Notes under the pieces: generated by a model | Told to the model about the DNA's origin: nothing | Seen by the model: only the letters and a program-made list of their open reading frames with translations | Database searches by the model: none | Position numbers and translations under genes: made by a program | DNA from: Chryseobacterium sp. W4I1 | GTDB lineage: Bacteria; Bacteroidota; Bacteroidia; Flavobacteriales; Weeksellaceae | DNA length: 64,000 bases | Direction of reading: 5' to 3' | NCBI RefSeq assembly: GCF_030816115.1 | Contig: NZ_JAUSXQ010000001.1 | Location: forward strand, 1,798,001 to 1,862,000 | In this document: positions 41,185-50,800 of the stretch, in pieces | Layout: the number at the start of each line of letters is the position of its first letter | How positions within the stretch are numbered: position 1 is the first letter of the stretch

Positions 41185-43230
41185 ATGAAAAAAATCTTTT
41201 ATTTATTAGCCTTATTCGCAAGTCTGATGACTACAAAGGCACAGGAAGTCCCGTTGCTGGACAGAGAGCTTTTTTACGGAAATCCTGAAATATCAGGTGG
41301 ACAGCTAAGCCCTGACGGAAAATGGATCTCGTTTATGAAGCAGTATGAAGGAATCATGAATATCTGGGTAAAAAAAGCAGATGAACCTTTTGATAAAGCA
41401 CGTCCGTTAACAGATAGTAAACGCCCGCTGGCCGGATATTTTTGGTCAGAAAACGGAAAATACATTCTATACGTTAAAGATAATAACGGAAACGAAAATA
41501 TGAATATTTTTGCGGTTGACCCTGTGGCAAAAACGGATAAAGGAGTTCCGGCATCCAGAAATTTAACCCCTCTCAATGAAGTTACTGCACAGATTCAAAT
41601 GGTCAGCAAAAAAGATCCTGATCTGATGATGATCGGGCTGAATAACCGTGATAAAGCATGGCACGACCTGTATTCACTGAAAATTTCAACCGGCGAACTG
41701 AAAAAGATCTATGAAAACAAAGACCGGATTACAGGTTATGATTTCGATTGGGATGAAAATCTGAGAATCTTATCCAAAACCGACGAAAAAGGAACAACCC
41801 AGTTCCTGTATAAAGAAGGCGATAAACTAACTCCGATCTACGAAACTTTGGTTACAGAAGAAGCATATATTCCAAACTGGAATGAAGACAATTCAAAATT
41901 CTACATGGTAACAGACAAAGGTGATCTAGACAAATCTACTTTGTACCTGATGGATCCTAAAACCAAACAGATGACAAAAATAGAAGCTGATCCGAAAGGA
42001 AAGGTGGATTTCGGGGGATTATTTGTAGACCGAAATACAAGAAAAATCATTTCCACTTCCTATACAGGAGATAAAACTGAATATTATTGGAAGGATAAAA
42101 CATGGGAAGGGAATTACAAATTCCTCCAGAGTAAATTTCCAGGAAGAGAAGTAGATTTTGCCAGTTCGACAAAAGATTATTCTAAATTTTTAATCTCAGT
42201 CTGGGGCGATAAATATGCTTCTGAATCTTATTTCTTTGATGCTAAAACCAGAGAACTTATCTTCCAGTATACACCAAGACCTGAATTGAAAAAGGTGGAA
42301 AAATATCTAGCTCCGATGTCACCCATTACTTATAAAAGCAGTGATGGCCTTGAAATTCCTGCTTATCTGACCGTTCCTTCAGGTTCGTCAGGAAAAAATC
42401 TGCCGGTTGTTGTCCTGGTTCATGGAGGTCCGAAAGGTCCGAGAGATTATTGGGGATACAGCTCAACTGTGCAGTTTTTAGCCAACAGAGGGTATGCTGT
42501 AATGCAACCTAATTTCAGGGCAAGTGGTGGTTATGGTAAAAAATTCAAAAACGCTGGGGATCTGCAGTGGGGAAAACTGATGCAGGACGACATCACCTGG
42601 GGTGTAAAATACCTGATTGACAAAGGAATTGCTGATAAAAATAAAGTAGTGATCATGGGCGGAAGCTATGGCGGATATGCAACTCTGGCAGGCCTGGCTT
42701 TCACGCCGGATCTCTATGCGGGAGGTGTTGATATCGTAGGACCAAGCAATCTATTTACCTTACTGGATTCTGTACCAGCCTATTGGGAAGCTGCGCGTGC
42801 TTCTCTGTACGGAATGGTAGGTGATCCCAGAACCGAAGAAGGTAAAAAACGTATGCGTGAAGCCAGTCCGCTTTTCAGTGCAGATAAAATAGTGAAGCCT
42901 TTATTAATTATTCAGGGAGCCAATGATCCAAGAGTAAAGCAGGCTGAAGCAGATCAGATTGTGATTGCACTTCGTGAAAAAGGAAAAAAAATAAATTATA
43001 TACTGGCAGACGATGAGGGTCACGGTTTCAGAAAGCCTGTGAATAACATGGCGATGTATGCGGAAACAGAAAAGTTCCTTTCAGAAATCATTGGAGGAAG
43101 ATACCAGAAAGAAATGCCGGAAGCTGTAGCAAAACGACTGAAAGAAATGACGGTTGATATTAAAAACGTTGCTTACAGTCCAACAGAAAAAGTAAAAGCA
43201 TCGGCATCTTCGCCAAAAGCTTCAAAATAA
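41185..43230 (+). CDS. S9 family prolyl oligopeptidase-like peptidase
   Basis: A 681-residue exported serine peptidase. The signal peptide is residues 1-19 (ending TKAQEV). A beta-propeller of WD-like blades fills about residues 30-380; typical blades have [12 protein letters not shown] and [13 protein letters not shown]. The alpha/beta-hydrolase domain follows with the catalytic Ser494 in GGSYGGYAT, Asp581 in GANDPRVKQ and His613 in DEGHGF. It cleaves dipeptides or short peptides in the periplasm, consistent with peptide feeding. It ends in a Lys/Ser/Ala-rich tail. Single gene, with a terminator downstream. Confidence 0.93.
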   Translation: MKKIFYLLALFASLMTTKAQEVPLLDRELFYGNPEISGGQLSPDGKWISFMKQYEGIMNIWVKKADEPFDKARPLTDSKRPLAGYFWSENGKYILYVKDNNGNENMNIFAVDPVAKTDKGVPASRNLTPLNEVTAQIQMVSKKDPDLMMIGLNNRDKAWHDLYSLKISTGELKKIYENKDRITGYDFDWDENLRILSKTDEKGTTQFLYKEGDKLTPIYETLVTEEAYIPNWNEDNSKFYMVTDKGDLDKSTLYLMDPKTKQMTKIEADPKGKVDFGGLFVDRNTRKIISTSYTGDKTEYYWKDKTWEGNYKFLQSKFPGREVDFASSTKDYSKFLISVWGDKYASESYFFDAKTRELIFQYTPRPELKKVEKYLAPMSPITYKSSDGLEIPAYLTVPSGSSGKNLPVVVLVHGGPKGPRDYWGYSSTVQFLANRGYAVMQPNFRASGGYGKKFKNAGDLQWGKLMQDDITWGVKYLIDKGIADKNKVVIMGGSYGGYATLAGLAFTPDLYAGGVDIVGPSNLFTLLDSVPAYWEAARASLYGMVGDPRTEEGKKRMREASPLFSADKIVKPLLIIQGANDPRVKQAEADQIVIALREKGKKINYILADDEGHGFRKPVNNMAMYAETEKFLSEIIGGRYQKEMPEAVAKRLKEMTVDIKNVAYSPTEKVKASASSPKASK

Positions 43231-43260
43231 AATATACTGAATATTCAGCATTAAAATAAA

Positions 43261-43300
43261 AAAGCCTGCTCATGGATTGAACATGGGCAGGCTTTGTTTT
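43261..43300 (+). terminator. Terminator after the S9 peptidase
   Basis: AAAGCCTGC..CATG and CATG.GCAGGCTTT form an imperfect 13-bp stem followed by GTTTT. Confidence 0.75.
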
Positions 43301-43362
43301 CAGATTTAATTGATGATATATTGATTCCCGCTAATTAAGGTCTGGAAGAAGAATATAAATAG

Positions 43363-43389
43363 AAAGGCCGTCACGAATGACAGCCTTTT
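43363..43389 (-). terminator. Terminator of the copper locus
   Basis: AAAGGCcGTCA and TGACaGCCTTT form an imperfect 11-bp hairpin directly after the stop of the multicopper oxidase on the minus strand. Confidence 0.65.
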
Positions 43390-43392
43390 CAT

Positions 43393-46158
43393 TTAGTAAG
43401 TGAAGGTGAGTCCTGCGCCCCAGCCCATTTCATTATCATAATTTCCGGAAACGGATACCCATTTCTGTAAAATATACCTCAGTCCTGTTGAAAATTCTCC
43501 GTCAGAATTGAGACTGAAATTTCCCCTTATCCTCCTGGAAATGGGAATGTCTTCCCTGCTTAATTCCAACAATACTTTCCCATTCTGGTCTATACTTGCA
43601 TCAGCTGTGACCAGCATTGGTAAAAGATACTGTACACCAACCATGAAAGCATATCGGTCTTTTGACGCTTTCTGCTGGCCAAACCAGGTCTTTTTACCAT
43701 GGAAATTCATACCCATATCTTCTGACATCTGCCTTTCCATGATCTCATGATTTTTCTGGATTCTAAAACCGGCATATGGAAGTGCCCATTGGAATTTTCC
43801 TAAAAATCTTCCAACTTTTGCACTTCCTTCGAAATGATCAAAGTCCCAGTTGGAATGAAATTCATTTAAATTAGCCCATCTTGGTCCAAACATCGTCATG
43901 GTTTCAGCATGTATTTTATTGCTTGCAACATCCAGCATTGCCATAGAGCTGATCATCTGATTATCTTTCAGGAAGTTCTTCCAGGCTAGTTTTCTGTTGG
44001 GTAGTTGTGGATTTGGTTTAGAGTTTTCATAACTGAAAATCCTTCCCATTCCCGCCATCATATGGTATAGGATATGACAGTGGAAAAACCAGTCACCATC
44101 CTGGTTGGCTGCAAATTCAATGGTGTTGGTTTCCATCGGCATGATATCGACTACATTTTTCAGCGGTGAATATTCTCCTTTTGAATTGATCAGCCTGAAA
44201 TCGTGACCATGGAGATGCATTGGATGACGCATCATGGAATTATTATACATGGTAATTCTCAGGATCTCTCCTTTTTTTATCATGATCTTATCTGTTTCCG
44301 TCACGGTTTTATTGTCAAGAGTCCACAGGTAATGATTCATGTTTCCTTCAAGCGTAAACTTCAGTTCTCTGACATTTTCAGCGGGAAAAATGGTCTTTTC
44401 AGGAGACTTTAACAGGTTGTATGATAGCCTTTTGATTGTTTTTTCTTCCTTCATATCCATTTCGGAATGCTGGGAATGATCTTCCTTCTTCTCTTTGTCA
44501 TCTTCTTCCGTTTTGATTCCCATCATCTCCTTCATATGTTTTGCCGTCATTTTTTTCTGACTTTCAGGAAGTTCGGGATACATTACTTCATTCATATCCA
44601 TCATCTGATTGCCCATGGTCATATTCATCGGCTTCATATTCCCGCTCATTTCCATCATGCCGTTCATCATTTTCATTCCTTCAAAAAGCATTAGTCTTGG
44701 CAGATTGGGAGCTCCTATTTTCTCACCGGAACCTAACCACAATGAAGCATGTCCTATTCTATCTTCGGAAGTAGCTTTAAACTCAAAGCTTTTATTTTCA
44801 GGAACAGTCACTTCAATATCATAGGTTTCAGAAACCCCGACGATAAGACGATCCACTTCTACCGGAACCACATCATTCCCGTCATTTCCCACTACTTTTA
44901 TTTTTCCGCCGCCATAATTCAGCCAAAAATAAGTGGATGAACCGCCGTTGGCTACTCTCAATCTTACTTTATCTCCAGCTTGCAGATGAGAATAATCTGA
45001 ACTTGGAAGACCGTTAATCAGGAATTTGTCATAATAAACATCGCTGACATCCATGGCTTCCATTCTTTTCCATTCATTCAGAGCTTTTGTCCCGAAATTT
45101 CCGGATTTGATGGCTTCCCAATAACTTTGTACTGCATTTTTCTTAACAGCATACCAGTCTGTATTGGCCATGTGAAGCCTTCTTGCAATCTGCATCGGAT
45201 CTTCGTCACTCCAGTCGCCAAGTAATACCGGAATTTCTGCTGTATAAGATGGTTTTGGTTCTCCATCTCTTTTATTGAATACCAAAATACCATTCATTCC
45301 AATCTGTTCCTGAAGCGCTTCGTGCGAATGGTACCAGTAGGTTCCGTTTTGGGAAACCCTGAATTTATATAAATGTGTTTCTCCGGGTGTTACAGGCTTT
45401 GTGGTAAGGTACGGAACGCCATCCTGTTCATTGGGAAGAATTACACCATGCCAGTGCAGCCCGGTATTTTCCTTAAGCATATTGTGAAGATAAATTTCTG
45501 CTGTATCCCCTTCTGTAAAATATAAAGTCGGGGCCTGAAGTTTTCCATTAATGGCAATTGCTCTGCGGTTTTTTCCTGTAAAATTGACAATGGTGTCTTT
45601 TACATAGAGATCATATCTTACCGTTTTGCCTCCAAAGGTGACTTTTCCATTTTCAGAATTTTTTTTGAATACAGAATTTTCAACTTTTGATTCTTCTGTT
45701 ACAGTATGCTTTTGATTTTCTTTTTCTACCAGTTCCATACCACATTTAGGGCATTTTCCCGGTTTGTCCGAAAGTACTTCAGGATGCATGGTACAGGTAT
45801 AAACAGAAGCGGGTTGAGCTACAAATTTAGAAGCCTTGGCCTGAGATTTATGTTCAGTTTTAATTCTTTTAGCTTCTTTGGGATTGTGTTCAGTCTGAAC
45901 TTTAGCTTTATTTATCTTGGGTTTAATTTCCGTTGCTTTCTGTACTGTTTTCGGTGCAGGTTTTATTTGTGGTTGTAGCGTAACTTTCGGTTTTGTCACA
46001 ACGGTTTTCTTCACCAGTGTCATTTTGCATTTCGGGCAGTCTCCAGGTTTGGAAGACACTACTTCGGCATGCATCGGACAGGTATAATAGGTTTTCGTTG
46101 TTTGTGCGAAAGTGAAAACAGAGAACAAAAGCACGAGAAATATGATTACTTTTTTCAT
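43393..46158 (-). CDS. Fused copper protein: two metal-binding domains, multicopper oxidase, CopB-like barrel
   Basis: A 921-residue exported protein. Order: signal peptide 1-19; two heavy-metal binding domains at 24-50 (YTCPMHAE, CPKCKM) and 120-146 (YTCTMHPE, CPKCGM) with a Lys/Pro-rich linker; a laccase-like oxidase at about 175-715 with copper ligands HWHG (235-238), WYHSH (275-279), HPMHLHGHDF (645-654) and HCHILYHMMAGM (693-704); a methionine-rich loop at 496-527 (MMNGMMEMSGNMKPMNM) and a His/Met stretch near 560; then about 200 residues like the CopB outer-membrane copper protein, ending in Tyr as a barrel does. It would oxidise Cu(I) to Cu(II) in the periplasm. The stop at residue 921 is part of a complete fused frame. 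Confidence 0.87.
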   Translation of the reverse strand: MKKVIIFLVLLFSVFTFAQTTKTYYTCPMHAEVVSSKPGDCPKCKMTLVKKTVVTKPKVTLQPQIKPAPKTVQKATEIKPKINKAKVQTEHNPKEAKRIKTEHKSQAKASKFVAQPASVYTCTMHPEVLSDKPGKCPKCGMELVEKENQKHTVTEESKVENSVFKKNSENGKVTFGGKTVRYDLYVKDTIVNFTGKNRRAIAINGKLQAPTLYFTEGDTAEIYLHNMLKENTGLHWHGVILPNEQDGVPYLTTKPVTPGETHLYKFRVSQNGTYWYHSHEALQEQIGMNGILVFNKRDGEPKPSYTAEIPVLLGDWSDEDPMQIARRLHMANTDWYAVKKNAVQSYWEAIKSGNFGTKALNEWKRMEAMDVSDVYYDKFLINGLPSSDYSHLQAGDKVRLRVANGGSSTYFWLNYGGGKIKVVGNDGNDVVPVEVDRLIVGVSETYDIEVTVPENKSFEFKATSEDRIGHASLWLGSGEKIGAPNLPRLMLFEGMKMMNGMMEMSGNMKPMNMTMGNQMMDMNEVMYPELPESQKKMTAKHMKEMMGIKTEEDDKEKKEDHSQHSEMDMKEEKTIKRLSYNLLKSPEKTIFPAENVRELKFTLEGNMNHYLWTLDNKTVTETDKIMIKKGEILRITMYNNSMMRHPMHLHGHDFRLINSKGEYSPLKNVVDIMPMETNTIEFAANQDGDWFFHCHILYHMMAGMGRIFSYENSKPNPQLPNRKLAWKNFLKDNQMISSMAMLDVASNKIHAETMTMFGPRWANLNEFHSNWDFDHFEGSAKVGRFLGKFQWALPYAGFRIQKNHEIMERQMSEDMGMNFHGKKTWFGQQKASKDRYAFMVGVQYLLPMLVTADASIDQNGKVLLELSREDIPISRRIRGNFSLNSDGEFSTGLRYILQKWVSVSGNYDNEMGWGAGLTFTY

Positions 46159-46246
46159 AATATTCCGAACTTTTTCAAATTGAATAGCTTAAAGACAATT
46201 ATACCCTAAGCTATCCAACTTATTGTTATAAAATTAAATAGAATAA

Positions 46247-46720
46247 TTAATTGATCTCTGACTTGACGCTTCCACAAGAAAGCATAGACTTTCCGTAATA
46301 AGGATTGGCAATCTGTTTGTCATCACTTAACCAGCTTGCGTCAGCCATAGGGCAATACTGTAGATAAACTGGTTTTTCAGAAAGCTTAAATTCTTTGGTC
46401 AAAGCAATCATATTTTCAGAAAGGTTGGAAAAGGTTTCTCTTTGGGAATCAATATTCCTGGCATCAGAGATAACGGTGGCATCTTTTCTCAGAATATTAA
46501 GATTACCTTCCGAAACCATTTTATAATCTACTGTTGAGGCTGTTTTGATAAATTCTGCTGCTGCCTTTGATGTTTTATCTGCATCATCTGAAGCTAAAGC
46601 AGATTTAATGGAAATATAGTTCTGGTACAGTTTTGAAACCTGGGCATCTTTTTTAGACTGGGCAGAAAGTGAAATAATTGAGAATAAAGATAATGCTGCT
46701 GTAATGATATACTTTTTCAT
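46247..46720 (-). CDS. DUF3347 copper-associated exported protein
   Basis: A 157-residue protein with a signal peptide (MKKYIITAALS... ending ISLSAQS). The mature part is a helical DUF3347 domain (YQNYISIKSALASDD, NLSENMIALTKEFKLSEKP), with the C-terminal VYLQYCPMADASWLSDDKQI and NPYYGKSMLSCGSV, whose Cys-Pro-Met and Met-Leu-Ser-Cys could hold copper. The domain is related to the C-terminal part of CusB-like adaptors. An ATG 16 codons upstream is open but the signal peptide favours this start. It is 89 bases from the oxidase gene in the same direction, first or second gene of a copper operon. Confidence 0.85.
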   Translation of the reverse strand: MKKYIITAALSLFSIISLSAQSKKDAQVSKLYQNYISIKSALASDDADKTSKAAAEFIKTASTVDYKMVSEGNLNILRKDATVISDARNIDSQRETFSNLSENMIALTKEFKLSEKPVYLQYCPMADASWLSDDKQIANPYYGKSMLSCGSVKSEIN

Positions 46721-46831
46721 TGTTTTAATTTTAGAATTAATTAATAAGGAATAATTGAAACGCATCATGCGTTGAACCGTGTTGTCTAAGAAGGAATGCT
46801 CATCTGATACATACCAGACAACAGACGGATC

Positions 46832-47212
46832 TTAAATTCTAAAATTGCAATGATTGATATAAATAGGTACCGGCCTGAATTCAGGTGGTCCATTGATTCT
46901 TATCCGGGTAAATTTTGAAGCTGAAAAAGACTGATCAGTATAGAAAAACTGATGATGTTCTAAGATTGGTAGTATTTGACTGGAAAAATCAATTTTAAGC
47001 AGATCTGATTTTTGTGAATCATCTACTTTTACCACTTTTACTTCGGTCTTACAACATCCTTTTTTTTCCTTAACGCCACATTTGCCACAAATATCGGTGG
47101 TTTTCTGACTTACGGAAACAAACTCTTCCATACAGAAATGTACACTGAAAGCTGCTCCGGAAGAAAATCCAAAGTAGAAAACAGAGAATAATATGGCGAG
47201 AATCTTTTTCAT
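46832..47212 (-). CDS. HYC_CC_PP family protein
   Basis: A 126-residue exported protein. A hydrophobic segment at residues 3-22 is followed by SVHFCMEEF (the H-x-C of the family), then CGKCGVKEKKGCCKTE with two CxxC/CC groups, and finally NGPPEFRPVPIYI with the Pro-Pro, giving the H-Y/F-C ... CC ... PP layout. Members sit next to copper genes or TonB receptors in flavobacteria, and the cysteines probably bind a soft metal. It is 112 bases upstream of the DUF3347 gene, on the same strand, so it belongs to the copper locus. Confidence 0.8.
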   Translation of the reverse strand: MKKILAILFSVFYFGFSSGAAFSVHFCMEEFVSVSQKTTDICGKCGVKEKKGCCKTEVKVVKVDDSQKSDLLKIDFSSQILPILEHHQFFYTDQSFSASKFTRIRINGPPEFRPVPIYINHCNFRI

Positions 47213-47291
47213 TAACAGGACAAAGGTAGAAATATTCCCAGAACTGATGTTATAAAATTAGGTATACTTGTTATAAAATTCTGCAAAAGAA

Positions 47292-47317
47292 AAAGCTTCT
47301 GGATATTCAGAAGCTTT
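47292..47317 (-). terminator. Terminator of the TonB receptor gene
   Basis: AAAGCTTCTG and CAGAAGCTTT form a perfect 10-bp stem with a 6-base loop, downstream of the receptor stop on the minus strand; the plus-strand side also has T-rich sequence. Confidence 0.75.
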
Positions 47318-47328
47318 CTTTATTTGTA

Positions 47329-47360
47329 CTCTCGCTGATTTTGCAGATTGAGCTGATTTT
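47329..47360. repeat. Partial GCAGAT-type intergenic repeat
   Basis: ACTCTCGCTGATTTTGCAGA followed by TTGAGCTGATTTT. It shares TCTCGC, GCAGAT and GCTGATT with the elements at 26353 and 29309. Confidence 0.45.
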
Positions 47361-47390
47361 CTTTTTAAATAATAGAATCGTTTCTAATTT

Positions 47391-49592
47391 CTATAGCTTA
47401 AATTCAAGCTTTACATTGAAGAAACGTCCGGTAAGACGCACCGGAACCGGATACATTACATTCGTGTTGTAATCCGTAATCCATTGGTTAGCTACCGTAT
47501 TATTAATATTAAATGCATTGAAAACCTGAACACCTAAAGTCAGCTCTTCAAAATTACCCCAAAAGCCGGAACGATTTTTTTTATCTTTAGAATCAATGAA
47601 AACTTTGGAAAGTCCTAAATCGACTCTTTTGTAAGCAGGTAACGTTCTCTGATACTGATAAGGATCGGTGAAAACAGGTGCTCCGTTCGGAAGTCCCATG
47701 GCGTATACCAAAGTAAGGTTGACACGCATTGACGGAAATTTCGGCATATAATCCTGGTAGAACATTGCAAATCTGAATCTCTGATCTGTAGGTCTCGGGA
47801 TATTTCCTCTACCGTCAATATTCTCATAAACCCTGGCATAACTTGCCGATAGCCAAGAATCTACTCCGGGAACGAATTCTCCAAACAGCCTTGTGTCAAT
47901 TCCGTAAGCATATCCTGAGGCATTATTTTTACCGGAATATCGGATCCTCACGTTATCCATATAATAAGGGATCAGGTCATCCATTTTTTTATAATAGGCT
48001 TCAGTAGTCAGCTTAAAGGGTCTGTCATACATATAAAATTCAAAGTCGTTGGCAAGAATTAACTGCATGGAACGCTGTGATTTTATATTGGAATTGAAGT
48101 CTCCGTCAAGATCTTTAATCTCTTTATAGAAAGGCGCCTGGTAATAGATTCCCCCCGAGAGTTTGAAAAGCATATCTGTATCCCAATCCGGTTTTATCGC
48201 AAACTGGAATCTTGGTGAAAAGATCGTTTCTTTATTAAAGCTCCAATTGGAAACTCTGGCACCGGCATTTACAAATACTTTGCTGGCTCCCCAGTAAAAT
48301 TTCTGAGAATACTGTGCATACGCTGAAAGTCTTGAAGGTTCTATCTTATTTTGTCCTGTGATCTGATAAAACAAATTAAGATCTCCCGAAATACCTCTGG
48401 GATCGTCAACAGGCCTCGGAATGCTGTATCCTGCAGCATCTACCAACTTCCATTCATTGGTATTATCACTCAGGTTTTCTTTCTCGTATTTAACGCCTAC
48501 TTCAATGTCTGTATTGATATTGGGAGAAAATTTGGCTCTGAACTGTGTTCCGTAAGTTTTTACATACAGGTCGTTTCTGGCATGTTCTATCTGTCCTCCT
48601 CCATCAAAAGAAGGATTAGGAGCTCCTGTCACAATATCAAAAGTCTGGATCTCATAGCTTGAAGCGATAGAATAATATTCCTTTTCTCTGTTCTGATAAG
48701 CAAAACTGTCCAGGGTAAATTTCCATTGGTCTGAAGGTTTAAAATTCAGGGAAAAAGTTCCCATCATATTTTTATACATATCCTGCTCGCGCCCTCCATA
48801 GCCAATATTTACGGTAATAGGCTGCTGAAGGCTTCCGAAGGTTACGCTTTTGGCTTTTGGAATCATCTCATAGTCGTTTTTGGAGTAATATCCAATGAAT
48901 GACATGGAGAATTTATCACTGAAATGGTAATTGATATAAGACTGGAAATCCCAATAGGTAGGATTAAAATCGGTATCTTCATTCAATGTATTAAGGACAA
49001 GATTGGTATTTCTGTATCTTCCTGAGAATAAAGCCGTCAGTTTTTTGTTCTTTGAAGCCAGACCGGCAGTTAACCTGCCTCCTATTAAACTTGCTTCTCC
49101 TGAAAGTTCAGTTTTTTCAGGCTCACGATAGTAAATATTTAGAGCTGAAGACATTTTGTCGCCATATTTCGGTTCAAATCCTCCTGCAGAAAAATTGACT
49201 GAAGAAACCATATCCGGATTGATGATGCTCATTCCCTCCTGCTGTGAATTTCTGATCAGGAAGGGTCTGTAGATCTCAATATCATTGATGTAAATAAGGT
49301 TTTCATCATAGTTTCCACCACGCACCATATATTGGGAAGACAACTCAGTATTGGAGTTTACAGAAGGAAGGGTCTTTAAAAGTCCCTCGATTCCTCCACC
49401 GATGGTAGCAATTCCTTTTGCATCTTTCGCAGAAATTTTGACATTGGTAATGTCATTCGTTTTTCCGACCACTTTTTTCTGGAAAACGACTTCCTCAATA
49501 TCTGTTACTCTATCTGCTGTATCTTTTTTCCTATTTTGAGAGAAAATAAGCATAGGAACCATAAGGCTCAATGGTAAAACTAGTTTTTTCAA
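47391..49592 (-). CDS. TonB-dependent outer membrane receptor
   Basis: A 733-residue outer membrane protein. After a signal peptide (ending MLIFSQN) comes a short stretch with VTDIEEVVFQKKVVGK, the TonB box region, then the plug (GIEGLLKTLPSVNSNTELSS, YMVRGGNYDENLIYINDIEI) and a 22-strand barrel ending FNVKLEFKL with the required aromatic/hydrophobic C-terminus. No carboxypeptidase-like N-terminal domain and no SusD partner, so it is not a sugar-type pair. It lies in front of the copper genes on the same strand but has its own terminator; a copper or metallophore substrate is possible but unproved. Confidence 0.9.
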   Translation of the reverse strand: MKKLVLPLSLMVPMLIFSQNRKKDTADRVTDIEEVVFQKKVVGKTNDITNVKISAKDAKGIATIGGGIEGLLKTLPSVNSNTELSSQYMVRGGNYDENLIYINDIEIYRPFLIRNSQQEGMSIINPDMVSSVNFSAGGFEPKYGDKMSSALNIYYREPEKTELSGEASLIGGRLTAGLASKNKKLTALFSGRYRNTNLVLNTLNEDTDFNPTYWDFQSYINYHFSDKFSMSFIGYYSKNDYEMIPKAKSVTFGSLQQPITVNIGYGGREQDMYKNMMGTFSLNFKPSDQWKFTLDSFAYQNREKEYYSIASSYEIQTFDIVTGAPNPSFDGGGQIEHARNDLYVKTYGTQFRAKFSPNINTDIEVGVKYEKENLSDNTNEWKLVDAAGYSIPRPVDDPRGISGDLNLFYQITGQNKIEPSRLSAYAQYSQKFYWGASKVFVNAGARVSNWSFNKETIFSPRFQFAIKPDWDTDMLFKLSGGIYYQAPFYKEIKDLDGDFNSNIKSQRSMQLILANDFEFYMYDRPFKLTTEAYYKKMDDLIPYYMDNVRIRYSGKNNASGYAYGIDTRLFGEFVPGVDSWLSASYARVYENIDGRGNIPRPTDQRFRFAMFYQDYMPKFPSMRVNLTLVYAMGLPNGAPVFTDPYQYQRTLPAYKRVDLGLSKVFIDSKDKKNRSGFWGNFEELTLGVQVFNAFNINNTVANQWITDYNTNVMYPVPVRLTGRFFNVKLEFKL

Positions 49593-49771
49593 AAGAAATG
49601 CTTTAAAATTTCAAACGTGAATATATAAATTTTATTTTAACTTATTTAAACTTTATTTAACATTTCAGATCATGAAAGTTAAAATCATCCAAATATTGTA
49701 TTTTAAAAAGTTTTCCTTTTCAATATAACATCTGGAAAGCAAATTTTTGAGTTTAAATAAATCTTAAAAAA

Positions 49772-50581
49772 TTATAAAATTGCTTCTCTGACTCTTGTTA
49801 ATTTTTGCAATAAATCTTCTAATAAATCTAATCTTAACATATTGGCTCCGTCTGACAAAGCGGTTTCCGGCGTAGGATGTGTTTCTATGAAAATTCCGTC
49901 TGCTCCCACTGCAATTCCTGCTTTGGCAACAGTTTCAATAAGATCAGGTCTTCCTCCTGTAACTCCCGAACTCTGATTAGGCTGTTGTAATGAATGGGTA
50001 ACATCCAAAATCACCGGTGCATATTCTCTCATGGTAGGAATACCTCTGTAATCTACAACAAGATCTGTATAACCAAAAGAATTTCCTCTTTCAATAATGG
50101 CTACTTTCTGATTATTGGAATCAGTAACTTTCTGAACTGCAAATTTCATTGATTCAGGAGAAAGGAACTGTCCTTTTTTCAGGGTTACACATTTCCCGGT
50201 TGCTGCTGCAGCAATCAAAAGGTCAGTCTGGCGTACTAAAAAAGCAGGGATCTGAAGTACATCCACGTACTGTGCTGCTAAAGCAGCGTGTTCGTTTTCG
50301 TGGATATCCGTTGTGGTAGGAATATTGAAAGTCTCTCCTACTTTTCTAAGAATTTCAAGGGATTTTTCTTCACCTATGGTTGTAAAAGAATCTACACGGC
50401 TTCTGTTGGCTTTTTTAAAGCTCCCTTTGAAAATATAAGGAATGTTATATTTATCTGTGATAGTGATCACTTTCTCTGCAATTCTCAATGCCATGTCTTC
50501 ACCTTCAATAATGCAGGGACCGGCAATAAGGAAAAAATTTTTGGAGTCTTTGTGATGGATATTATCTAAATACTGGATCAT
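49772..50581 (-). CDS. kdsA: 3-deoxy-8-phosphooctulonate synthase (KDO8P synthase)
   Basis: A 269-residue enzyme of lipopolysaccharide inner-core synthesis: it joins phosphoenolpyruvate and arabinose 5-phosphate to make KDO-8-phosphate. Family motifs are LIAGPCIIEGEDMALRIAE, YIFKGSFKKANRSRVDSF, ETFNIPTTTDIHENEHAAL, QIPAFLVRQTDLLIAAA, KKGQFLSPESMKFAVQKV, ERGNSFGYTDLVVDYRG and VTHSLQQPN. The Asn-Arg and metal-coordinating residue choices cannot be settled by eye. Full length. It shows that the strain makes KDO-containing outer membrane glycolipid. Single gene. Confidence 0.95.
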   Translation of the reverse strand: MIQYLDNIHHKDSKNFFLIAGPCIIEGEDMALRIAEKVITITDKYNIPYIFKGSFKKANRSRVDSFTTIGEEKSLEILRKVGETFNIPTTTDIHENEHAALAAQYVDVLQIPAFLVRQTDLLIAAAATGKCVTLKKGQFLSPESMKFAVQKVTDSNNQKVAIIERGNSFGYTDLVVDYRGIPTMREYAPVILDVTHSLQQPNQSSGVTGGRPDLIETVAKAGIAVGADGIFIETHPTPETALSDGANMLRLDLLEDLLQKLTRVREAIL

Positions 50582-50659
50582 TTTTTATTTGAATTTAAAA
50601 GTTCAGTAAAAATACTTATAAAGTTTCAGAATCGGAAATTATTTGAGGGGTTTGACGGC

Positions 50660-50718
50660 GAGTTTTAGAGTTTTAGAGTTTTAGAGTTTTAGAGTTTTAG
50701 AGTTTTAGAGTTTTAGAG
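50660..50718. repeat. Tandem array of GAGTTTTA, about 7 copies
   Basis: GAGTTTTA repeats about seven times with no change. An inverted relative (CTCTAAAA) is at 27600-27700, and GTGTTTTA units lie at 51356-51395. The perfect copies suggest recent expansion by slippage. Confidence 0.85.
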
Positions 50719-50751
50719 AAGATAAAGCATTCATGGAAATATCCAAATAAT

Positions 50752-50800
50752 AAATATGCACAATCATCTGTGGTTATCCGTGAAATCAGCGGTTAAAAAA
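50752..50800. repeat. Inverted copy of the GCAGAT-type intergenic element
   Basis: On the minus strand it reads GCTGATTTCACGGATAACC then ACAGATG, close to GCTGATTCCACAGATG at 29321-29339. It follows the tandem array. Confidence 0.45.

Larger units (their letters stand above)
50582..50800. other. Intergenic region holding two repeat types
   Basis: Between kdsA and the DUF1697 gene. It has an 8-base tandem array and a copy of the GCAGAT-type element; no gene is supported. Confidence 0.6.

Noticed and set aside
44467..44694. A His/Phe-rich frame of 75 codons opposite the multicopper oxidase, resembling a metal-binding peptide.
   Set aside because: The histidines come from reverse reading of Met codons (ATG to CAT) in the Met-rich loop of the oxidase.
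50660..50718. Regular tandem repeats considered as a CRISPR array.
   Set aside because: Units are 8 bases and contiguous with no spacers, and no cas gene is present.
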